Assembly: GCF_024349785.1 (NCBI RefSeq)
Contig: NZ_AP018821.1
Location: 124,001-188,000 of the forward strand
Reading direction: 5' to 3'
Length of the DNA: 64,000 nucleotides
Source of the DNA: Sphingomonas bisphenolicum
GTDB lineage: Bacteria; Pseudomonadota; Alphaproteobacteria; Sphingomonadales; Sphingomonadaceae
In this document: positions 24,559 through 35,126 of the stretch, one piece after another
Layout of the letters: the number at the start of each line of letters is the position of its first letter
Position numbering within the stretch: position 1 is the stretch's first letter
Translations under genes and position numbers: made by a program
The notes under the pieces: generated by a model
Database searches by the model: none
Told to the model about the DNA's origin: nothing
Seen by the model: only the letters and a program-made list of their open reading frames with translations

Positions 24559-24699
24559 CAGAAATCATCTGTCAGCGCTCAACTGCCTTGCCTCGCAAAA
24601 ACTAGGCCCGAGCCGCTCCCCAAGGTGGCCATTGTCGACCCGCTTGACTCCGCGGCGTAGGCGGGTTTTCTTCAAGTTGAGGCATTCCGCGAGGGTGAG

Positions 24700-25917
24700 G
24701 TGTCGACGCATGCGGCCGAATCATTTCCAGTAGACCCGTCCGCGAGACTCTTCATCACGGACGACCTAAGCGCACGTCCGCGCAACCGGCATCGGCCCGG
24801 CGCTGAACGCCTTGCGGTCCGCCAGCTTCTCGGGAAAATGGTCGATGCCCCCGACGAGGTGATGCCGCGCATGGTGGCCCATGCCCTCGAACTCACCCAG
24901 GCTAGCGCTTCCGGGCTCAGCATCCTTGATGAGAGCCACGATCCTCCCGTGTTTCGGTGGCAGCATCTCAACGGAGCGCTCGCCCGTTTCGAAGGCGCGC
25001 TCACGCCTCGTCACAACAGCCCCTGCGGCGAGACGCTGGACCGCGATGCGCCGCTTTTGTGCAGGCATCCCGAGCTGGTCTATGACTGGATCGCCGAGCA
25101 TAGCCTCGTCATACCCGAGGTCCTGCTTGTCCCTATTCGTATCGGCAAGGAGCGGGCGCATGGCACCTTGTGGGTCGTTGCGCGGCACGAGGATCAGTTC
25201 GACAGCGAGGATCTTCGGATCGTATCGGAACTCGCCGACCTCGTCGCCGTGGCCCGCAAGATGCAGCGGGACAAGCTGCGGCTGCAGGAAGCGCTTGAAC
25301 AACAGGCGATGATCGCGCGCGAGATGGATCATCGGGTGAAGAACCTCTTCGCCCTCACCCAGGCGATGATCGAGATGAGCGCCCGGCATGCGACCAGCCC
25401 TGCCGAACTGGCGCAATCCCTGACGGGTCGCCTGCAGGCGCTTGCCCGCGCGCATGCGATACCGGAGCATACGGGAGCAACAGAGCAAGGATCGGGTAGC
25501 CTTGATCGGACAGAGCTGTCCGCCTTGATCCAGGCGTCTCTCGAGGCGCATACGTCGCTCGCCGAGCCAGGACGCGTCTGCTGCAAAGGCGAGCCGATCG
25601 CGCTCGGGCCCCAGGCGACTACGAGCCTGGCCCTGCTGTTCCACGAGCTCACCACCAACTCGGTCAAATACGGCTCGCTCGGCAGCGAACAGGGACGTGT
25701 CCGGGTGGAATGGGAAACCTGCGGCCCCGATCTCGTCATCCGCTGGGAGGAAAGAGGCGGACCGCGCCTCGCCGGGCCGCCCGCGCGTCAGGGCTTCGGC
25801 ACCAAGCTGATGCAGCAGGTGTTGCGCGGCCGGCTCAAAGGCCGACTGGAGAAGAACTGGGATCCGGACGGCCTCGTGGCAATCGTCAGGCTTATGCGCG
25901 ATCGTCTCGCCGACTAG
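24700..25917 (+). CDS. GAF-domain HWE-family sensor histidine kinase
   Basis: A 405-residue soluble kinase. A GAF-like sensor fills about 40-190 (HALELTQASASGLSILDESHD to LADLVAVARKM). The HWE/HisKA_2 core follows, with the phospho-acceptor His in EMDHRVKNLFALTQAM, the asparagine box HELTTNSVKYGSL and the glycine-rich GFGTKLMQQVL. HWE kinases commonly feed the PhyR-EcfG general stress pathway in alphaproteobacteria, which would fit the EcfG-like site before rpoH. No cognate regulator is adjacent. The start is a GTG with GAGG five bases upstream. Confidence 0.88.
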   Translation: MSTHAAESFPVDPSARLFITDDLSARPRNRHRPGAERLAVRQLLGKMVDAPDEVMPRMVAHALELTQASASGLSILDESHDPPVFRWQHLNGALARFEGALTPRHNSPCGETLDRDAPLLCRHPELVYDWIAEHSLVIPEVLLVPIRIGKERAHGTLWVVARHEDQFDSEDLRIVSELADLVAVARKMQRDKLRLQEALEQQAMIAREMDHRVKNLFALTQAMIEMSARHATSPAELAQSLTGRLQALARAHAIPEHTGATEQGSGSLDRTELSALIQASLEAHTSLAEPGRVCCKGEPIALGPQATTSLALLFHELTTNSVKYGSLGSEQGRVRVEWETCGPDLVIRWEERGGPRLAGPPARQGFGTKLMQQVLRGRLKGRLEKNWDPDGLVAIVRLMRDRLAD

Positions 25918-26099
25918 ACCGTATCGCCGTAATCGCTTTGCTCGGCGGCGAGGACAGCGCGAACTTTCTCCAGCTTTGCCAGGCGGGACTCGTCTTTCGC
26001 GCGCGCCGCCTGGAATATCTCGTTGACCAGCCCCTGCAGTACGTGCCGCCCATAGCGCTGTCGCAAGGTCTCGGCTTCCTGCAATGCCATAAGCCTCAT
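25914..26099 (-). CDS. Small helical protein, unknown
   Basis: A 61-residue, charged, helix-rich protein (ETLRQRYGRHVLQGLVNEIFQAARAKDESRLAKLEKV). No family recognised. GAGG lies four bases before the ATG. Its stop overlaps the kinase 3' end by four bases on the opposite strand. Composition and ribosome site favour a real gene, but it is short. Confidence 0.5.
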   Translation of the reverse strand: MRLMALQEAETLRQRYGRHVLQGLVNEIFQAARAKDESRLAKLEKVRAVLAAEQSDYGDTV

Positions 26100-26281
26100 A
26101 CGCCCTCACCGGGAATGGGGTTCGACAGGTCTTTGGGCGACCTAATCCCGCAGCCGTTAACCCGGCGTTGCCGACAGGCCTTGGCGCGAAATTAACTGTG
26201 ACCGTTCGGTCTCAACCGGCCCGCAAAATTGGTGCATTCCAGGCCATGTACTGAGGGAAAGATTAACCAGCCTTCCCTAGA

Positions 26282-28858
26282 ATGCGGCGGATGGATCTTT
26301 CTAACGCGCCATCGTCTTGGGACATCGAACGGGAGCGTCTCGCCGCGCTGTCCGGCTATGCGATTCTCGACACGCCGCCCGAGCGCGAATATGACGTCCT
26401 GACCCGCGTCGCCGCCGTCGCCCTCAATGTCCAGAGCGCGGCGATCAGTCTGATCGATGGCCACCGGCAGTGGTTCAAGTCACGCCACGGTATCGCTTTT
26501 CCCGAAACGCCCCGCGCAATCGCGTTCTGCAGCCACGCGCTCAAGGCGCGTTCGGCGCTTGTCGTTCCCGACGCGCGCCAGGATACGCGCTTCCGGGACA
26601 ACCCGCTCGTCACGTCGGAAGGCGGGATTCGCTTCTATGCAAGCGTTCCGCTCATCACGCAGACCGGCCTTTGCCTGGGGACCTTGTGTGTGTTCGACCC
26701 CGCTCCGCGCGAGAGGCTGGACGATGACGAGCGCCTTATCCTTGAGGATCTCGCACAGCATGCGACGAGCCTCATCGAAGCGCGCTGTGCGCGGCGGATG
26801 ACGGAGATCGCGGGCAAGGTTGTTGATGCGACGTCGGATGCCGTGCTGGCGGCTGATCTCAGCGGCCGGATCGTTCATTGGAACGCCGCCGCGGAGCAGA
26901 TGTTCGGCCGATCGCGCGGCGAGGCCATCGGCGAGGACGTCTCCATCATCATGCCGCCGCGTTTCGTGCATGGTCACACCGAGGCTTTCGGCCGCGCTGC
27001 CCAGGGTGGCCCTACTCGCCTGGTCGGGTCCTTCATCGAACTCGTCGCCATGCGCGCCGACGGCAGCGAGTTTCCGATCGAGCTCTCGCTCGCGCGTTGG
27101 GGTGATCCGAGCGGAGACCAAGGCTTCGCTGCCATCGTGCGGGATATCAGCGCACGCAAAAGCCTGGAGCGCGAACGCGAACATGCGCAAAAATTTCTCC
27201 AGAGCATCGTCTCCAACCTCCCCGCGACGCTATTCGTCAAGGATGTGGAGACACGCCGGTATCTGATGATCAACCACGCCGGCGAGACCGTGATGGGGCG
27301 GCCCGCGAGCGAGATCATCGGCGCTACCGACCACGAGCTCTTTCCGGCGAACGCCGAGGCCAGCGAGGACCGTGACAACGAAGCGATAGCCCGCCGGGAA
27401 ACTTATCAGACCGAAGCGGCCTTCACCCGCGGCGATGGCGAGACGCTTTACCTGCGGACCATGCGCACCGTGATCGACGGGCCGGACCGCCCCTGCCAAT
27501 ATCTGCTCGGCGTTTCGGAAGACGTCACGCAGATCCGCCGGACGGAAGCCGAAGTCCTCCGGTTGGCGCATTATGATGCGCTGACGGGGCTGCTGAACCG
27601 GTCGAGCTATACTGACCGGTTGTTCCGCATGGTACAGGCGCGCGAGCCGTTCGCCATGCTCAGCATCGACCTTGACCGGTTCAAAGCGGTCAACGACCAG
27701 TTTGGGCATCCGGGTGGGGATGCCGTGCTCATCCAGGTCGGGGACCGGCTGCGCGCCGTCATCGAGGGCGAAGGATGGATTGCGCGCATCGGCGGGGACG
27801 AGTTCATCGCCGTGCTGGCCGGGGAGCGCCTGCGTGAACGGGCGCAAATGTGCGCCGATAGGCTGATCGACGAATTGGCCAAGCCGATCGTGACTGGACG
27901 CGGCGTCTGTTACATCGGTGCCTCGGTTGGGATCGTGCTTATGCCGCAGGATGGCGAAACGACCGAGCAATTACGCGAGAATGTCGACCTTGCGCTCTAC
28001 CGCGCCAAGCACAATGGCCGCGCCTGCGCGTGTTTCTTCAATGCCGAGATGGATTCCTCGGCGCGTGATCGCCGTCAGATCGAGCGCGACTTGCGCGAAG
28101 CGGTCGCGGCCGGCGACATCGGGCTGGTCTATCAACCTCTCGTCGCGGCGCAGACCGGCAGGATCACGAGCGCGGAGGCCCTCGCGCGCTGGACCCATCC
28201 GGTCAAGGGGCCGATCCGGCCGGACGTCTTCATCGCGCTCGCCGAGGAATGCGGGATCATCGACCAGCTGGCCGAACAGCTGCTGCGCCAGGCATGCGTC
28301 GATGCGCGTAATTGGCCCGCCGATGTTCGGGTGGCGGTAAACCTGTCGCCGCTCCAGTTCGTTTCCGGCAAGCTTGTTGAAACGGTGGGCGCAGCGCTTG
28401 CGGCCTCGGGTCTGTGTCCCAGCCGATTGCAGCTCGAGGTCACGGAAGGGCTGGTCATTCGCGACGTCGAGCGCACGTTCGACCAGTTGGAGGCGCTGCG
28501 CAGCCTCGGCATTCAGATCCTGATCGATGATTTCGGCGTGGGCTATTCGTCGCTCAGCTATTTCCAGCGCTTCCCATTCGACAAGGTGAAGCTCGACCGC
28601 TCCTTCGTCGAGCAGGTAACTCAGTCGCAGGCCGCAAGAGCGATCATCCAGGCCGTGGTAGGGCTAGGCGCACAACTTGGCATGGCCGTTGTCGCGGAAG
28701 GCGTGGAAACGCATGAGCAGATGGAAGCGCTCGTCGCCATGGGCTGCACGCATCTCCAAGGCTATCTGTTCAGTCGGCCGCTGCCCGTGACTACGCTCTG
28801 CGCCATGCTCGAAAGCCAACGGTCCGTCGTCCCGCGCCAAGACAGCCAGGCGGCTTGA
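26282..28858 (+). CDS. GAF-PAS-PAS-GGDEF-EAL c-di-GMP enzyme
   Basis: An 858-residue soluble protein: GAF (about 15-165; LDTPPEREYDVLTRVAAVALNV), PAS (about 175-295; LSGRIVHWNAAAEQMFGRS), a second PAS (about 305-420; LPATLFVKDVETRRYLMINHAGE), GGDEF (about 430-590; intact ARIGGDEF) and EAL (about 600-850; SAEALARW, DDFGVGYSSL, VVAEGVETHE). Both active sites look intact, so it could make or break c-di-GMP depending on the sensed signal; the RxxD site is absent. The start at 26282 lacks a strong ribosome site, and an ATG nine bases later is possible. The upstream 180 bases contain no other gene. Confidence 0.9.
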   Translation: MRRMDLSNAPSSWDIERERLAALSGYAILDTPPEREYDVLTRVAAVALNVQSAAISLIDGHRQWFKSRHGIAFPETPRAIAFCSHALKARSALVVPDARQDTRFRDNPLVTSEGGIRFYASVPLITQTGLCLGTLCVFDPAPRERLDDDERLILEDLAQHATSLIEARCARRMTEIAGKVVDATSDAVLAADLSGRIVHWNAAAEQMFGRSRGEAIGEDVSIIMPPRFVHGHTEAFGRAAQGGPTRLVGSFIELVAMRADGSEFPIELSLARWGDPSGDQGFAAIVRDISARKSLEREREHAQKFLQSIVSNLPATLFVKDVETRRYLMINHAGETVMGRPASEIIGATDHELFPANAEASEDRDNEAIARRETYQTEAAFTRGDGETLYLRTMRTVIDGPDRPCQYLLGVSEDVTQIRRTEAEVLRLAHYDALTGLLNRSSYTDRLFRMVQAREPFAMLSIDLDRFKAVNDQFGHPGGDAVLIQVGDRLRAVIEGEGWIARIGGDEFIAVLAGERLRERAQMCADRLIDELAKPIVTGRGVCYIGASVGIVLMPQDGETTEQLRENVDLALYRAKHNGRACACFFNAEMDSSARDRRQIERDLREAVAAGDIGLVYQPLVAAQTGRITSAEALARWTHPVKGPIRPDVFIALAEECGIIDQLAEQLLRQACVDARNWPADVRVAVNLSPLQFVSGKLVETVGAALAASGLCPSRLQLEVTEGLVIRDVERTFDQLEALRSLGIQILIDDFGVGYSSLSYFQRFPFDKVKLDRSFVEQVTQSQAARAIIQAVVGLGAQLGMAVVAEGVETHEQMEALVAMGCTHLQGYLFSRPLPVTTLCAMLESQRSVVPRQDSQAA

Positions 28859-28873
28859 CTCCTCGTCATCCCG

Positions 28874-31800
28874 CTATGCGGGATCACGCTTCGCTGGGTC
28901 GAGGGAGATTGCCGACACCACACGGCGCAGATCCTCCTGACTGTATGGCTTGAGCAGGATTGCGGCATCGGGAAATTCGGTGGATGAAATGCCGCTGCCA
29001 TCGCCGCTGGCAAAAATGATCGCTGGCGCGGGGGCACGCGCCTTGACGGTCCGGGCAAGGTCGATGCCGGACGCCTTGGGCAAGCCGACATCGGTCAGGA
29101 CAAGGTCGACTTCGTTTTGCTCCAACAGCGCTTCGGCGGCTTCGGCGTCCTCGGCTTCCAGGACGGCGTGGCCAAGATCGGCGAGCATGTCCGCGGTGTT
29201 GAAGCGGATCAGTCCGTCGTCTTCGACAAGGAGGATACGAAGGGTGCGGGCCTCCCGCACAGGCTGGGACGCCGGCGAGGGCGATGGCTCCGGTGCTTTT
29301 CCGCCGCCCTCCGCGATCAATCGGCGCTGTGCTTCGTTGGCCAGCACGTGGCGGACTTTGCGGGCAAGCGCTTCGCGCGTATAGGGTTTGGAAAGAAGCT
29401 CGACCCCCGGATCGAGCCGGCCATGATGCACGATCGCGTTCTCGGTATAGCCTGAGGTGAAGAGCACCGCGAGGTTCGGCAGCCGTTCCTTCGCCCGGCG
29501 CGCAAGTTCGGGACTACGCAGCGGGCCGGGCATGACGACGTCAGTGAAGAGGAGATCCATCGGCACGCCGCTCTCGATGACGGTGAGCGCGCTTTGCGCG
29601 TCGCGCGCCTTCAGCACCCGGTATCCAAGTTCGGACAGCAGGCCGACGGCGGTCTCGCGCACGGCATCGTCGTCCTCCACTACGAGGACCGTCTCGGAGC
29701 CGCCCCGCACCGGTCCCGTGCTCGTATCGGTGAGTACGTCTTCCCGGGCAGTCTCGCGGCGCAGGTAGAGCTTGATGGTCGTGCCCTCACCCACCTCGCT
29801 GTAGATCTTGATATGGCCACCCGACTGCTTGACGAGGCCATGGACCATCGAAAGACCAAGCCCCGTCCCCTTGCCTTCCGGCTTGGTGCTGAAAAATGGT
29901 TCGAAGACCTGCTCGATGATTTCCGGTGCCATGCCGGTGCCGGTATCAGTCACCGCCACCATCACATATTGCCCGGCGGTGACTTCGTCGTGTTGGCGGG
30001 CATAGTCATCATCGAGCCAGGCGTTGGCCGCCTCGATCGTCAGGCGGCCGCCATCCGGCATGGCATCTCGCGCATTGATCGCAAGATTGAGGATGGCGTT
30101 TTCGATCTGCCCCGGATCCACAAGGCAGTTCCACAATCCGCCGCTCACGATGGTCTCGATCTCGACATCCTCGCCGATGACCCGGCGCAGGAGATCGTCC
30201 ATATTGTTGATGAGGCGGCCCAAATTGACCACCTTGGGCTCGAGCGGTTGTCTGCGGCCGAAAGCGAGGAGCTGCGAGGCGAGCTTCGCGCCGCGCGAGA
30301 CGCCTGCCAGCGCATTCTGCACCCGCTGCTCGGCGCGCTCATTTCCTGCAATGTCGCGCGAGAGCAGCTGGAGGTTCCCGCTCACCACCTGGAGCAGATT
30401 GTTGAAATCATGCGCAACGCCGCCCGTCAGCTTGCCGAGCGCTTCGAGCTTCTGCGACTGGCGCAGCGCCGCTTCGGCGGCCTCGCGGTCCAGCGTTTCG
30501 CGCTGCAGCCGGCCAAGGGCCGTGCCGAGTTCTTCAGTGCGCTGCTCGACCCTGTGTTCGAGCGTCTCGTTGAGATTGTGGAGCTGGTCCTCCGCGCGCT
30601 TTTGATGCGTCACGTCGTAGCCGTCGACGAAGATGCCCGAGACACTGCCGTCCGGCTCGACGATCGGCTGATAGATGAGGTTCACGAAGCGGGTCTCGAG
30701 CGGCCCATCCGGCGTGCGCTGGAGATGGGCTTCGAGATTGCGGCCCACAAAGGGCTCGCCGGTCTGATACACCCCGTCCAGCAGCTCGATGAAACCCTGC
30801 CCGGCTATTTCAGGGAGGCCGTCACGAAGGGGCATGCCGACCACGTCGCGATGGCCGACAAGCTGCTGATAGGCGTCGTTGACCATGTCGAAGACATGGT
30901 CAGGGCCCTTCAAAATACACATGAAGCTCGGGGCCTGGCGGAAGAGCCGGCGAATGCGATCGCGCTCCTGCGTTCGCAGTTCCACCTCTGAGATCAGCTG
31001 GCGGTTCGCCTGTTCGAGGACGCGTGAGGCTTCCTCGCGCATCGTGGCGACTTCCGCCAGCGCCGCGGCGCGCTCACGTTCCGCTTCGAAGGCATAGCTG
31101 CTCGTCAGGCCTGCGGTGATCTGGCCGGCAAGCAATTCGAGGAAACTCAGATATTGCTCACCGGCGGGACGATATGGATTGAGGCCGACCACGAGCGCGC
31201 CCAGCGGCCGGTCGTTCCCGCGATCGACCAGAGGAACGACGGCGATCTTGGTGGGCGGACGGTCCCAGGATCCGGTCGGGAGATCGGCGTGCGTGCATTC
31301 GTCGATCAGGGGAGCGGTCCAATCGAGCTGAACCCGCTTGACCCCCCAGGGATCTTCCGCCGCACCTGCTGCATGCGCGCAGGGGTGATCGGGGTCCATC
31401 CCCGCGCAGTTGCGCGCCAGGACAGGGGCACCCGTTTCGTCGAACAAATAGACAAGCGCAAAGGGCATGTCGCGATCGTTGCGCGCGAGCTCCGCCTCGA
31501 CAGCGTCGAGCACGGCCTCATGCCCTTGGGCGCCTGCAAGCGCCAATGCGAGCTGGCGCAGCGATTCCAGCCGCCGTTCGCTGATAACCCGGTCGGTCTC
31601 CTCACTGACCGCACAAAACACGCCCTCGACCGTCCCCTGGTCGCCCAGCAGGGGGCTGTAGGAAAAGGTGTGATAGGTCTCCTCGGGATATCCCGCGCGC
31701 TCCAGGATGAGCAGAAGAGCGCGGTCCCAGGTCGCCTCGCCCTTCTGATAGACCGTTTCGAGACGTCCCTTGATGTCGTCCCAGATCTCGGCCCACAGCT

Positions 31801-32098
31801 CGCGCGTCGGCATGGCAATGGAGCGCGGGTGCTTGTTGCCCAACGTCGGACGGTAAGCGTCGTTGTAGAAGAAATGGATGTCCGGCCCCCAACCGAGCCA
31901 CATCTCGAATTTCGACGTCAGCAGCAGGCGCAACGCGACCTTGAGCCCGTCGGGCCAATGTTGCGGAGAACCAAGCGGCGTTGCGGTCCAGTCATGGACA
32001 CGCAGCAGCCGGGCCATCTCGCTGTCCCCCACAAATATGTCTTCATAGGTGTCAGGTATTTTTATGTTTTCGGTCAAGCGCGGCTCCAGACTGTTCAT
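28874..32098 (-). CDS. Hybrid histidine kinase with two receiver domains
   Basis: A 1,074-residue soluble sensor. In order: PAS-like N-terminus (VHDWTATPLGSPQHWPDGLK to VFCAVSEETD, about 30-175), GAF (about 185-345), PAS (about 385-510; APSFMCILKGPDHVFDMVNDAYQQLVG), HisKA with acceptor His in GGVAHDFNNLLQVV, an ATPase domain (NLAINARDAM, GTGLGLSMVHG), then two receiver domains (TVLVVEDDD with phospho-Asp in FTDVVMPG; RILLVEDDG with LTDVGLPKA). The first 170 residues follow the pattern of two-component kinases that start with a Trp-rich PAS. No DNA-binding partner is nearby. Convergent with the preceding c-di-GMP enzyme, 15 bases apart. Confidence 0.92.
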   Translation of the reverse strand: MNSLEPRLTENIKIPDTYEDIFVGDSEMARLLRVHDWTATPLGSPQHWPDGLKVALRLLLTSKFEMWLGWGPDIHFFYNDAYRPTLGNKHPRSIAMPTRELWAEIWDDIKGRLETVYQKGEATWDRALLLILERAGYPEETYHTFSYSPLLGDQGTVEGVFCAVSEETDRVISERRLESLRQLALALAGAQGHEAVLDAVEAELARNDRDMPFALVYLFDETGAPVLARNCAGMDPDHPCAHAAGAAEDPWGVKRVQLDWTAPLIDECTHADLPTGSWDRPPTKIAVVPLVDRGNDRPLGALVVGLNPYRPAGEQYLSFLELLAGQITAGLTSSYAFEAERERAAALAEVATMREEASRVLEQANRQLISEVELRTQERDRIRRLFRQAPSFMCILKGPDHVFDMVNDAYQQLVGHRDVVGMPLRDGLPEIAGQGFIELLDGVYQTGEPFVGRNLEAHLQRTPDGPLETRFVNLIYQPIVEPDGSVSGIFVDGYDVTHQKRAEDQLHNLNETLEHRVEQRTEELGTALGRLQRETLDREAAEAALRQSQKLEALGKLTGGVAHDFNNLLQVVSGNLQLLSRDIAGNERAEQRVQNALAGVSRGAKLASQLLAFGRRQPLEPKVVNLGRLINNMDDLLRRVIGEDVEIETIVSGGLWNCLVDPGQIENAILNLAINARDAMPDGGRLTIEAANAWLDDDYARQHDEVTAGQYVMVAVTDTGTGMAPEIIEQVFEPFFSTKPEGKGTGLGLSMVHGLVKQSGGHIKIYSEVGEGTTIKLYLRRETAREDVLTDTSTGPVRGGSETVLVVEDDDAVRETAVGLLSELGYRVLKARDAQSALTVIESGVPMDLLFTDVVMPGPLRSPELARRAKERLPNLAVLFTSGYTENAIVHHGRLDPGVELLSKPYTREALARKVRHVLANEAQRRLIAEGGGKAPEPSPSPASQPVREARTLRILLVEDDGLIRFNTADMLADLGHAVLEAEDAEAAEALLEQNEVDLVLTDVGLPKASGIDLARTVKARAPAPAIIFASGDGSGISSTEFPDAAILLKPYSQEDLRRVVSAISLDPAKRDPA

Positions 32099-32239
32099 AC
32101 GGAGTTACGCCCGGAAGGTCATGGTAGCCAGCAGCATCTTCGCTCCCTGCTCTCACGGTCGCTGTCTTACGGGCACACGCCCGCCTCGCGCTCCATGATC
32201 ATCGCGATGAAAGGCAAACTGATGCCGCCGGCTTTGGTT

Positions 32240-33796
32240 TCAATCCGGATGAGAAAGAGGCAACAATTCGTCGCGAAGGATGATCAGCGCGCACCGGCTC
32301 AGGTCCTCCGCGGCAGCAGCGGTCGTCGCCTCGGTGTAGCAGCGCAGTTCCGGCGCATTGCCCGACGCGCGCAGATGGATCACGACGCCGCGGTCGAATG
32401 TCACGCGCAGACCATCGGTGGTGTCGATCTCCACCACCTGGCCGCCAATCGTACCGAAATAGGTTTCGATGCGCGCCCGTTGCTCCTCGGCCGATCCCTC
32501 CCTGAGCCAGCCCAGAAGCGCCGCGCTTTGCGCCGGCGCCACATCCGGGAGGCGGTCGCTATGGGTGGCGCGCTGCGGCAGGCTCGCGACCAGTTCCGCG
32601 ACGCTGCTTCGCCTGGCGGCGGCGAGTACCGAAACGATCGGCAAGACAGCGTCGCGCGTGGGAAGGGCATCCAGCGGATGATCACCGTCGAGCACCGTCG
32701 AGCCGAGCAGGACGCCGCCATTGGCCTCATAACCGCAGACGATCGCACCCGGGTCGGCCGCGATCTCCTCCTGCATGGCGGCGATCACATAGGGTGAACC
32801 GATCCGCGTCCGCCGAACCGCGACAAACGCGCCTGAAAGCTCGGCCGCGCTATTGCTGCTCACCGGGGTCACGACGCGGTCCGCGCCAAGCGCGCGAGCG
32901 CACAGAAGGGCGGTGATATCGCCGCGAAGCCAGGTCCCCTGCGCGTCGGCGACGAGCGGCCGGTCCGAGTCTCCGTCCGTCGACACGATCGCATCGACCG
33001 TGTGCTCGCTCGCCCACGCGTGCGCCAGAATGATATCCTCATCGCGAATGGCTTCGGTGTCGACCGGCACAAAGGTTTCGGATCGGCCGAATGGCAGTAC
33101 GGTGGCACCGAGCGCCTCGAGCACGCTCACCAGGACGTCCCGCCCCACCGCGGAATGTTGGTAGACCCCGACTGTCATGCCCTCGAGTGCGTCCGCGCCG
33201 AAGAAGCCGACGTACCGATCGCGATAGGCGCTTGTGATCTCGACGGTCGGAGGCAGCGGTTCAGCGCTCAGGAGCGCGCCCGAAGCGTCGAAAAGGCTGT
33301 CGTCGGGTGAGACCCGCTGCTCGAGTATGCCGGCCTCGTCCGACTTGAGGACCTCGCCCGTCGGCCGGTAGAATTTGATACCGTTACGATCCGCCGGAAT
33401 ATGACTTCCCGTCACCATGATCGAGGGCATCTTGCGGCCCAGCGCGTAATAGGCCAGCGCCGGTGTCGGCACGAGCCCGCAGTTCACCACCACGCCGCCG
33501 GCGGCGCGGATCGCCGCCGCACAGGCCTGCACGATGCGCGGTGTGCTGGGACGCAGATCGCCGGCCAGCGCCACGGGCTGGCCCGGGGCAAACTCCTCGA
33601 TCGACCGCAAATACTGGAGGAACGCGCCGGTATAGGCAAAACAGAGCGCGTCGGTCATGGCCGAGACGGGTCCCCTGACGCCGCTCGTGCCAAAAGGAAC
33701 ACCGCTTTGCGTCATCAGGGTGCGCACGCTTTTGAGAGCGGCACCCTCGCTCGGCGGGGAATCATCTACCTTCATGTCATTCGGCAATGCGTTCAT
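32240..33796 (-). CDS. Phosphomannomutase/phosphoglucomutase
   Basis: About 518 residues of the alpha-D-phosphohexomutase family. The phosphoserine loop reads [15 protein letters not shown], the metal loop [10 protein letters not shown], the sugar loop YEANGG and the phosphate-binding tail [12 protein letters not shown]. It interconverts hexose 6-phosphate and 1-phosphate; given manA and manC upstream in the same operon, mannose phosphates are the probable substrates. Three starts are possible: 33796 (overlaps the glycosidase by 20 bases, GGAG 11 bases upstream), 33775 (just behind that stop) and 33823. It is the last gene of the mannose operon. Confidence 0.9.
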   Translation of the reverse strand: MNALPNDMKVDDSPPSEGAALKSVRTLMTQSGVPFGTSGVRGPVSAMTDALCFAYTGAFLQYLRSIEEFAPGQPVALAGDLRPSTPRIVQACAAAIRAAGGVVVNCGLVPTPALAYYALGRKMPSIMVTGSHIPADRNGIKFYRPTGEVLKSDEAGILEQRVSPDDSLFDASGALLSAEPLPPTVEITSAYRDRYVGFFGADALEGMTVGVYQHSAVGRDVLVSVLEALGATVLPFGRSETFVPVDTEAIRDEDIILAHAWASEHTVDAIVSTDGDSDRPLVADAQGTWLRGDITALLCARALGADRVVTPVSSNSAAELSGAFVAVRRTRIGSPYVIAAMQEEIAADPGAIVCGYEANGGVLLGSTVLDGDHPLDALPTRDAVLPIVSVLAAARRSSVAELVASLPQRATHSDRLPDVAPAQSAALLGWLREGSAEEQRARIETYFGTIGGQVVEIDTTDGLRVTFDRGVVIHLRASGNAPELRCYTEATTAAAAEDLSRCALIILRDELLPLSHPD

Positions 33797-35126
33797 GGCC
33801 CCGCCACTCCAATTCGTTGTCATTGAGCAAATCCATGCTGTCGGGCGCGCGCAGCGCGGCGAGCAGATCGGCTATCTCGATCCTGGCAAAGCTCACCGAC
33901 GTATCGGCAACGCCATAGGGCATGAACAGCCTTCCGCCATGCGCGATCGCCCCGCAGGTATAGACGACATTGGGAACATAGCCTTCCCGGTCCTCATCGG
34001 AAGGCGACAGGAGTGGCACCGCCGAGCGGCCGATGACCCGCGAGGGATCATCCTTGTCCAGCAGCACCGCGCCAATGGCATATTTGCGCATCGCGCCGAC
34101 GCCGTGGGTGAGGACGAGCCAACCTTCCTCAAGCTCGATCGGCGCGCCGCAATTGCCCATCTGAACCAGTTCCCAAGGGTAATGCGGTACCAGAATCCGC
34201 TCGCCTTCCTCCCAGTGATGCAGATCGGGCGAGCGCAACAGGAACAGGCTTTCATTGTCCTGCCGGCCGATCATCAGATAATCGCCGCCGAACCGGCGGG
34301 GGAACAGAGCCATGCCCTTGTTCCGCGCCGCCGGACCCGTCAGCGTCTGCAATGCAAAGGTCTCGAAATCGCGGGTGACGAAAAGCTCCGAGGCGATCGC
34401 CGCACCGCTATAGGCGGTATAGGTGCCGTAATAGCAGGTCGATGCGTCGTCATCGGTGAAGCGCACCAGGCGAAGATCCTCGAGCCCGTTGCGCTGGGCG
34501 GGCGTTGCGGGAAAGAGCACGGTCTCATCGAGCCGCATCCCCTCGACGTGCCGGGTGAAGCGGACTTCACCGCCGGGGCCGGTCTCGGGCCGCGCGGCAA
34601 TCGCGAAATCGGGTTCCGGCGCCATCTCGATCGTGCCGCATGGCCGGATAAGGCCCTCGCGAAAGGTGATCGAGGAGATATGCCCCTCGCCCACCGCCCG
34701 CAGCGACAGAACGAAACGCAAGCCGCCCTCCGGTACGCCATTCTGGTCGGGATGCGGCACGATGCTGGGGTTCATCAGCGCCGCCGCTCCAAACGAATAT
34801 TCATGGCAGAAATAGGCGCCGATCAACTGGCGAACCGGGGGCGATAGACTGTCTGCCAGCCCCACCTCGCGCGCGACTTGCTCGAAGCGCTCTTCGAACA
34901 CGGTGCGGATTTCGCGGTGGCGGTTCCCGAAATCGGCGAGGATGACGGCCAGTTCCCGGTCCACCGTCGCGCCCTCCATGGCGCGCACGCCATTGATGAT
35001 GCGATGCATGCGCTCATTCTGGACGGGATTAAGATCGCGCGGTTCAGGCGCAATCTGCAAGGGCCGGACGACCACCCGCGCCGGGTTGGGCCGCAGCCGC
35101 AGGGGAATCGACTGGATCAGCGACAT
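33777..35126 (-). CDS. GH130-type glycosidase/phosphorylase
   Basis: A 449-residue five-bladed propeller protein of the glycoside hydrolase 130 group. Visible hallmarks are SFGAAALMNPSIVPH, LRLVRFTDDD, TRDFE, KGMALFPRRFGGDYLMIGRQD, WELVQMGNCGAPIELEEGWLVLTHGV and VYTCGAIAHGG, with several acidic residues. Characterised GH130 enzymes phosphorolyse or hydrolyse beta-mannosides, releasing mannose 1-phosphate in the phosphorylase case. The ATG at 35126 has a GGGAG nine bases ahead and overlaps the glycosyltransferase by ten bases. Which linkage it attacks is not readable. Confidence 0.82.
   Translation of the reverse strand: MSLIQSIPLRLRPNPARVVVRPLQIAPEPRDLNPVQNERMHRIINGVRAMEGATVDRELAVILADFGNRHREIRTVFEERFEQVAREVGLADSLSPPVRQLIGAYFCHEYSFGAAALMNPSIVPHPDQNGVPEGGLRFVLSLRAVGEGHISSITFREGLIRPCGTIEMAPEPDFAIAARPETGPGGEVRFTRHVEGMRLDETVLFPATPAQRNGLEDLRLVRFTDDDASTCYYGTYTAYSGAAIASELFVTRDFETFALQTLTGPAARNKGMALFPRRFGGDYLMIGRQDNESLFLLRSPDLHHWEEGERILVPHYPWELVQMGNCGAPIELEEGWLVLTHGVGAMRKYAIGAVLLDKDDPSRVIGRSAVPLLSPSDEDREGYVPNVVYTCGAIAHGGRLFMPYGVADTSVSFARIEIADLLAALRAPDSMDLLNDNELEWRGHERIAE

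Noticed and set aside
29594..30991. 465-codon frame opposite the hybrid kinase
   Set aside because: Composition mirrors the kinase codons; no domain seen.
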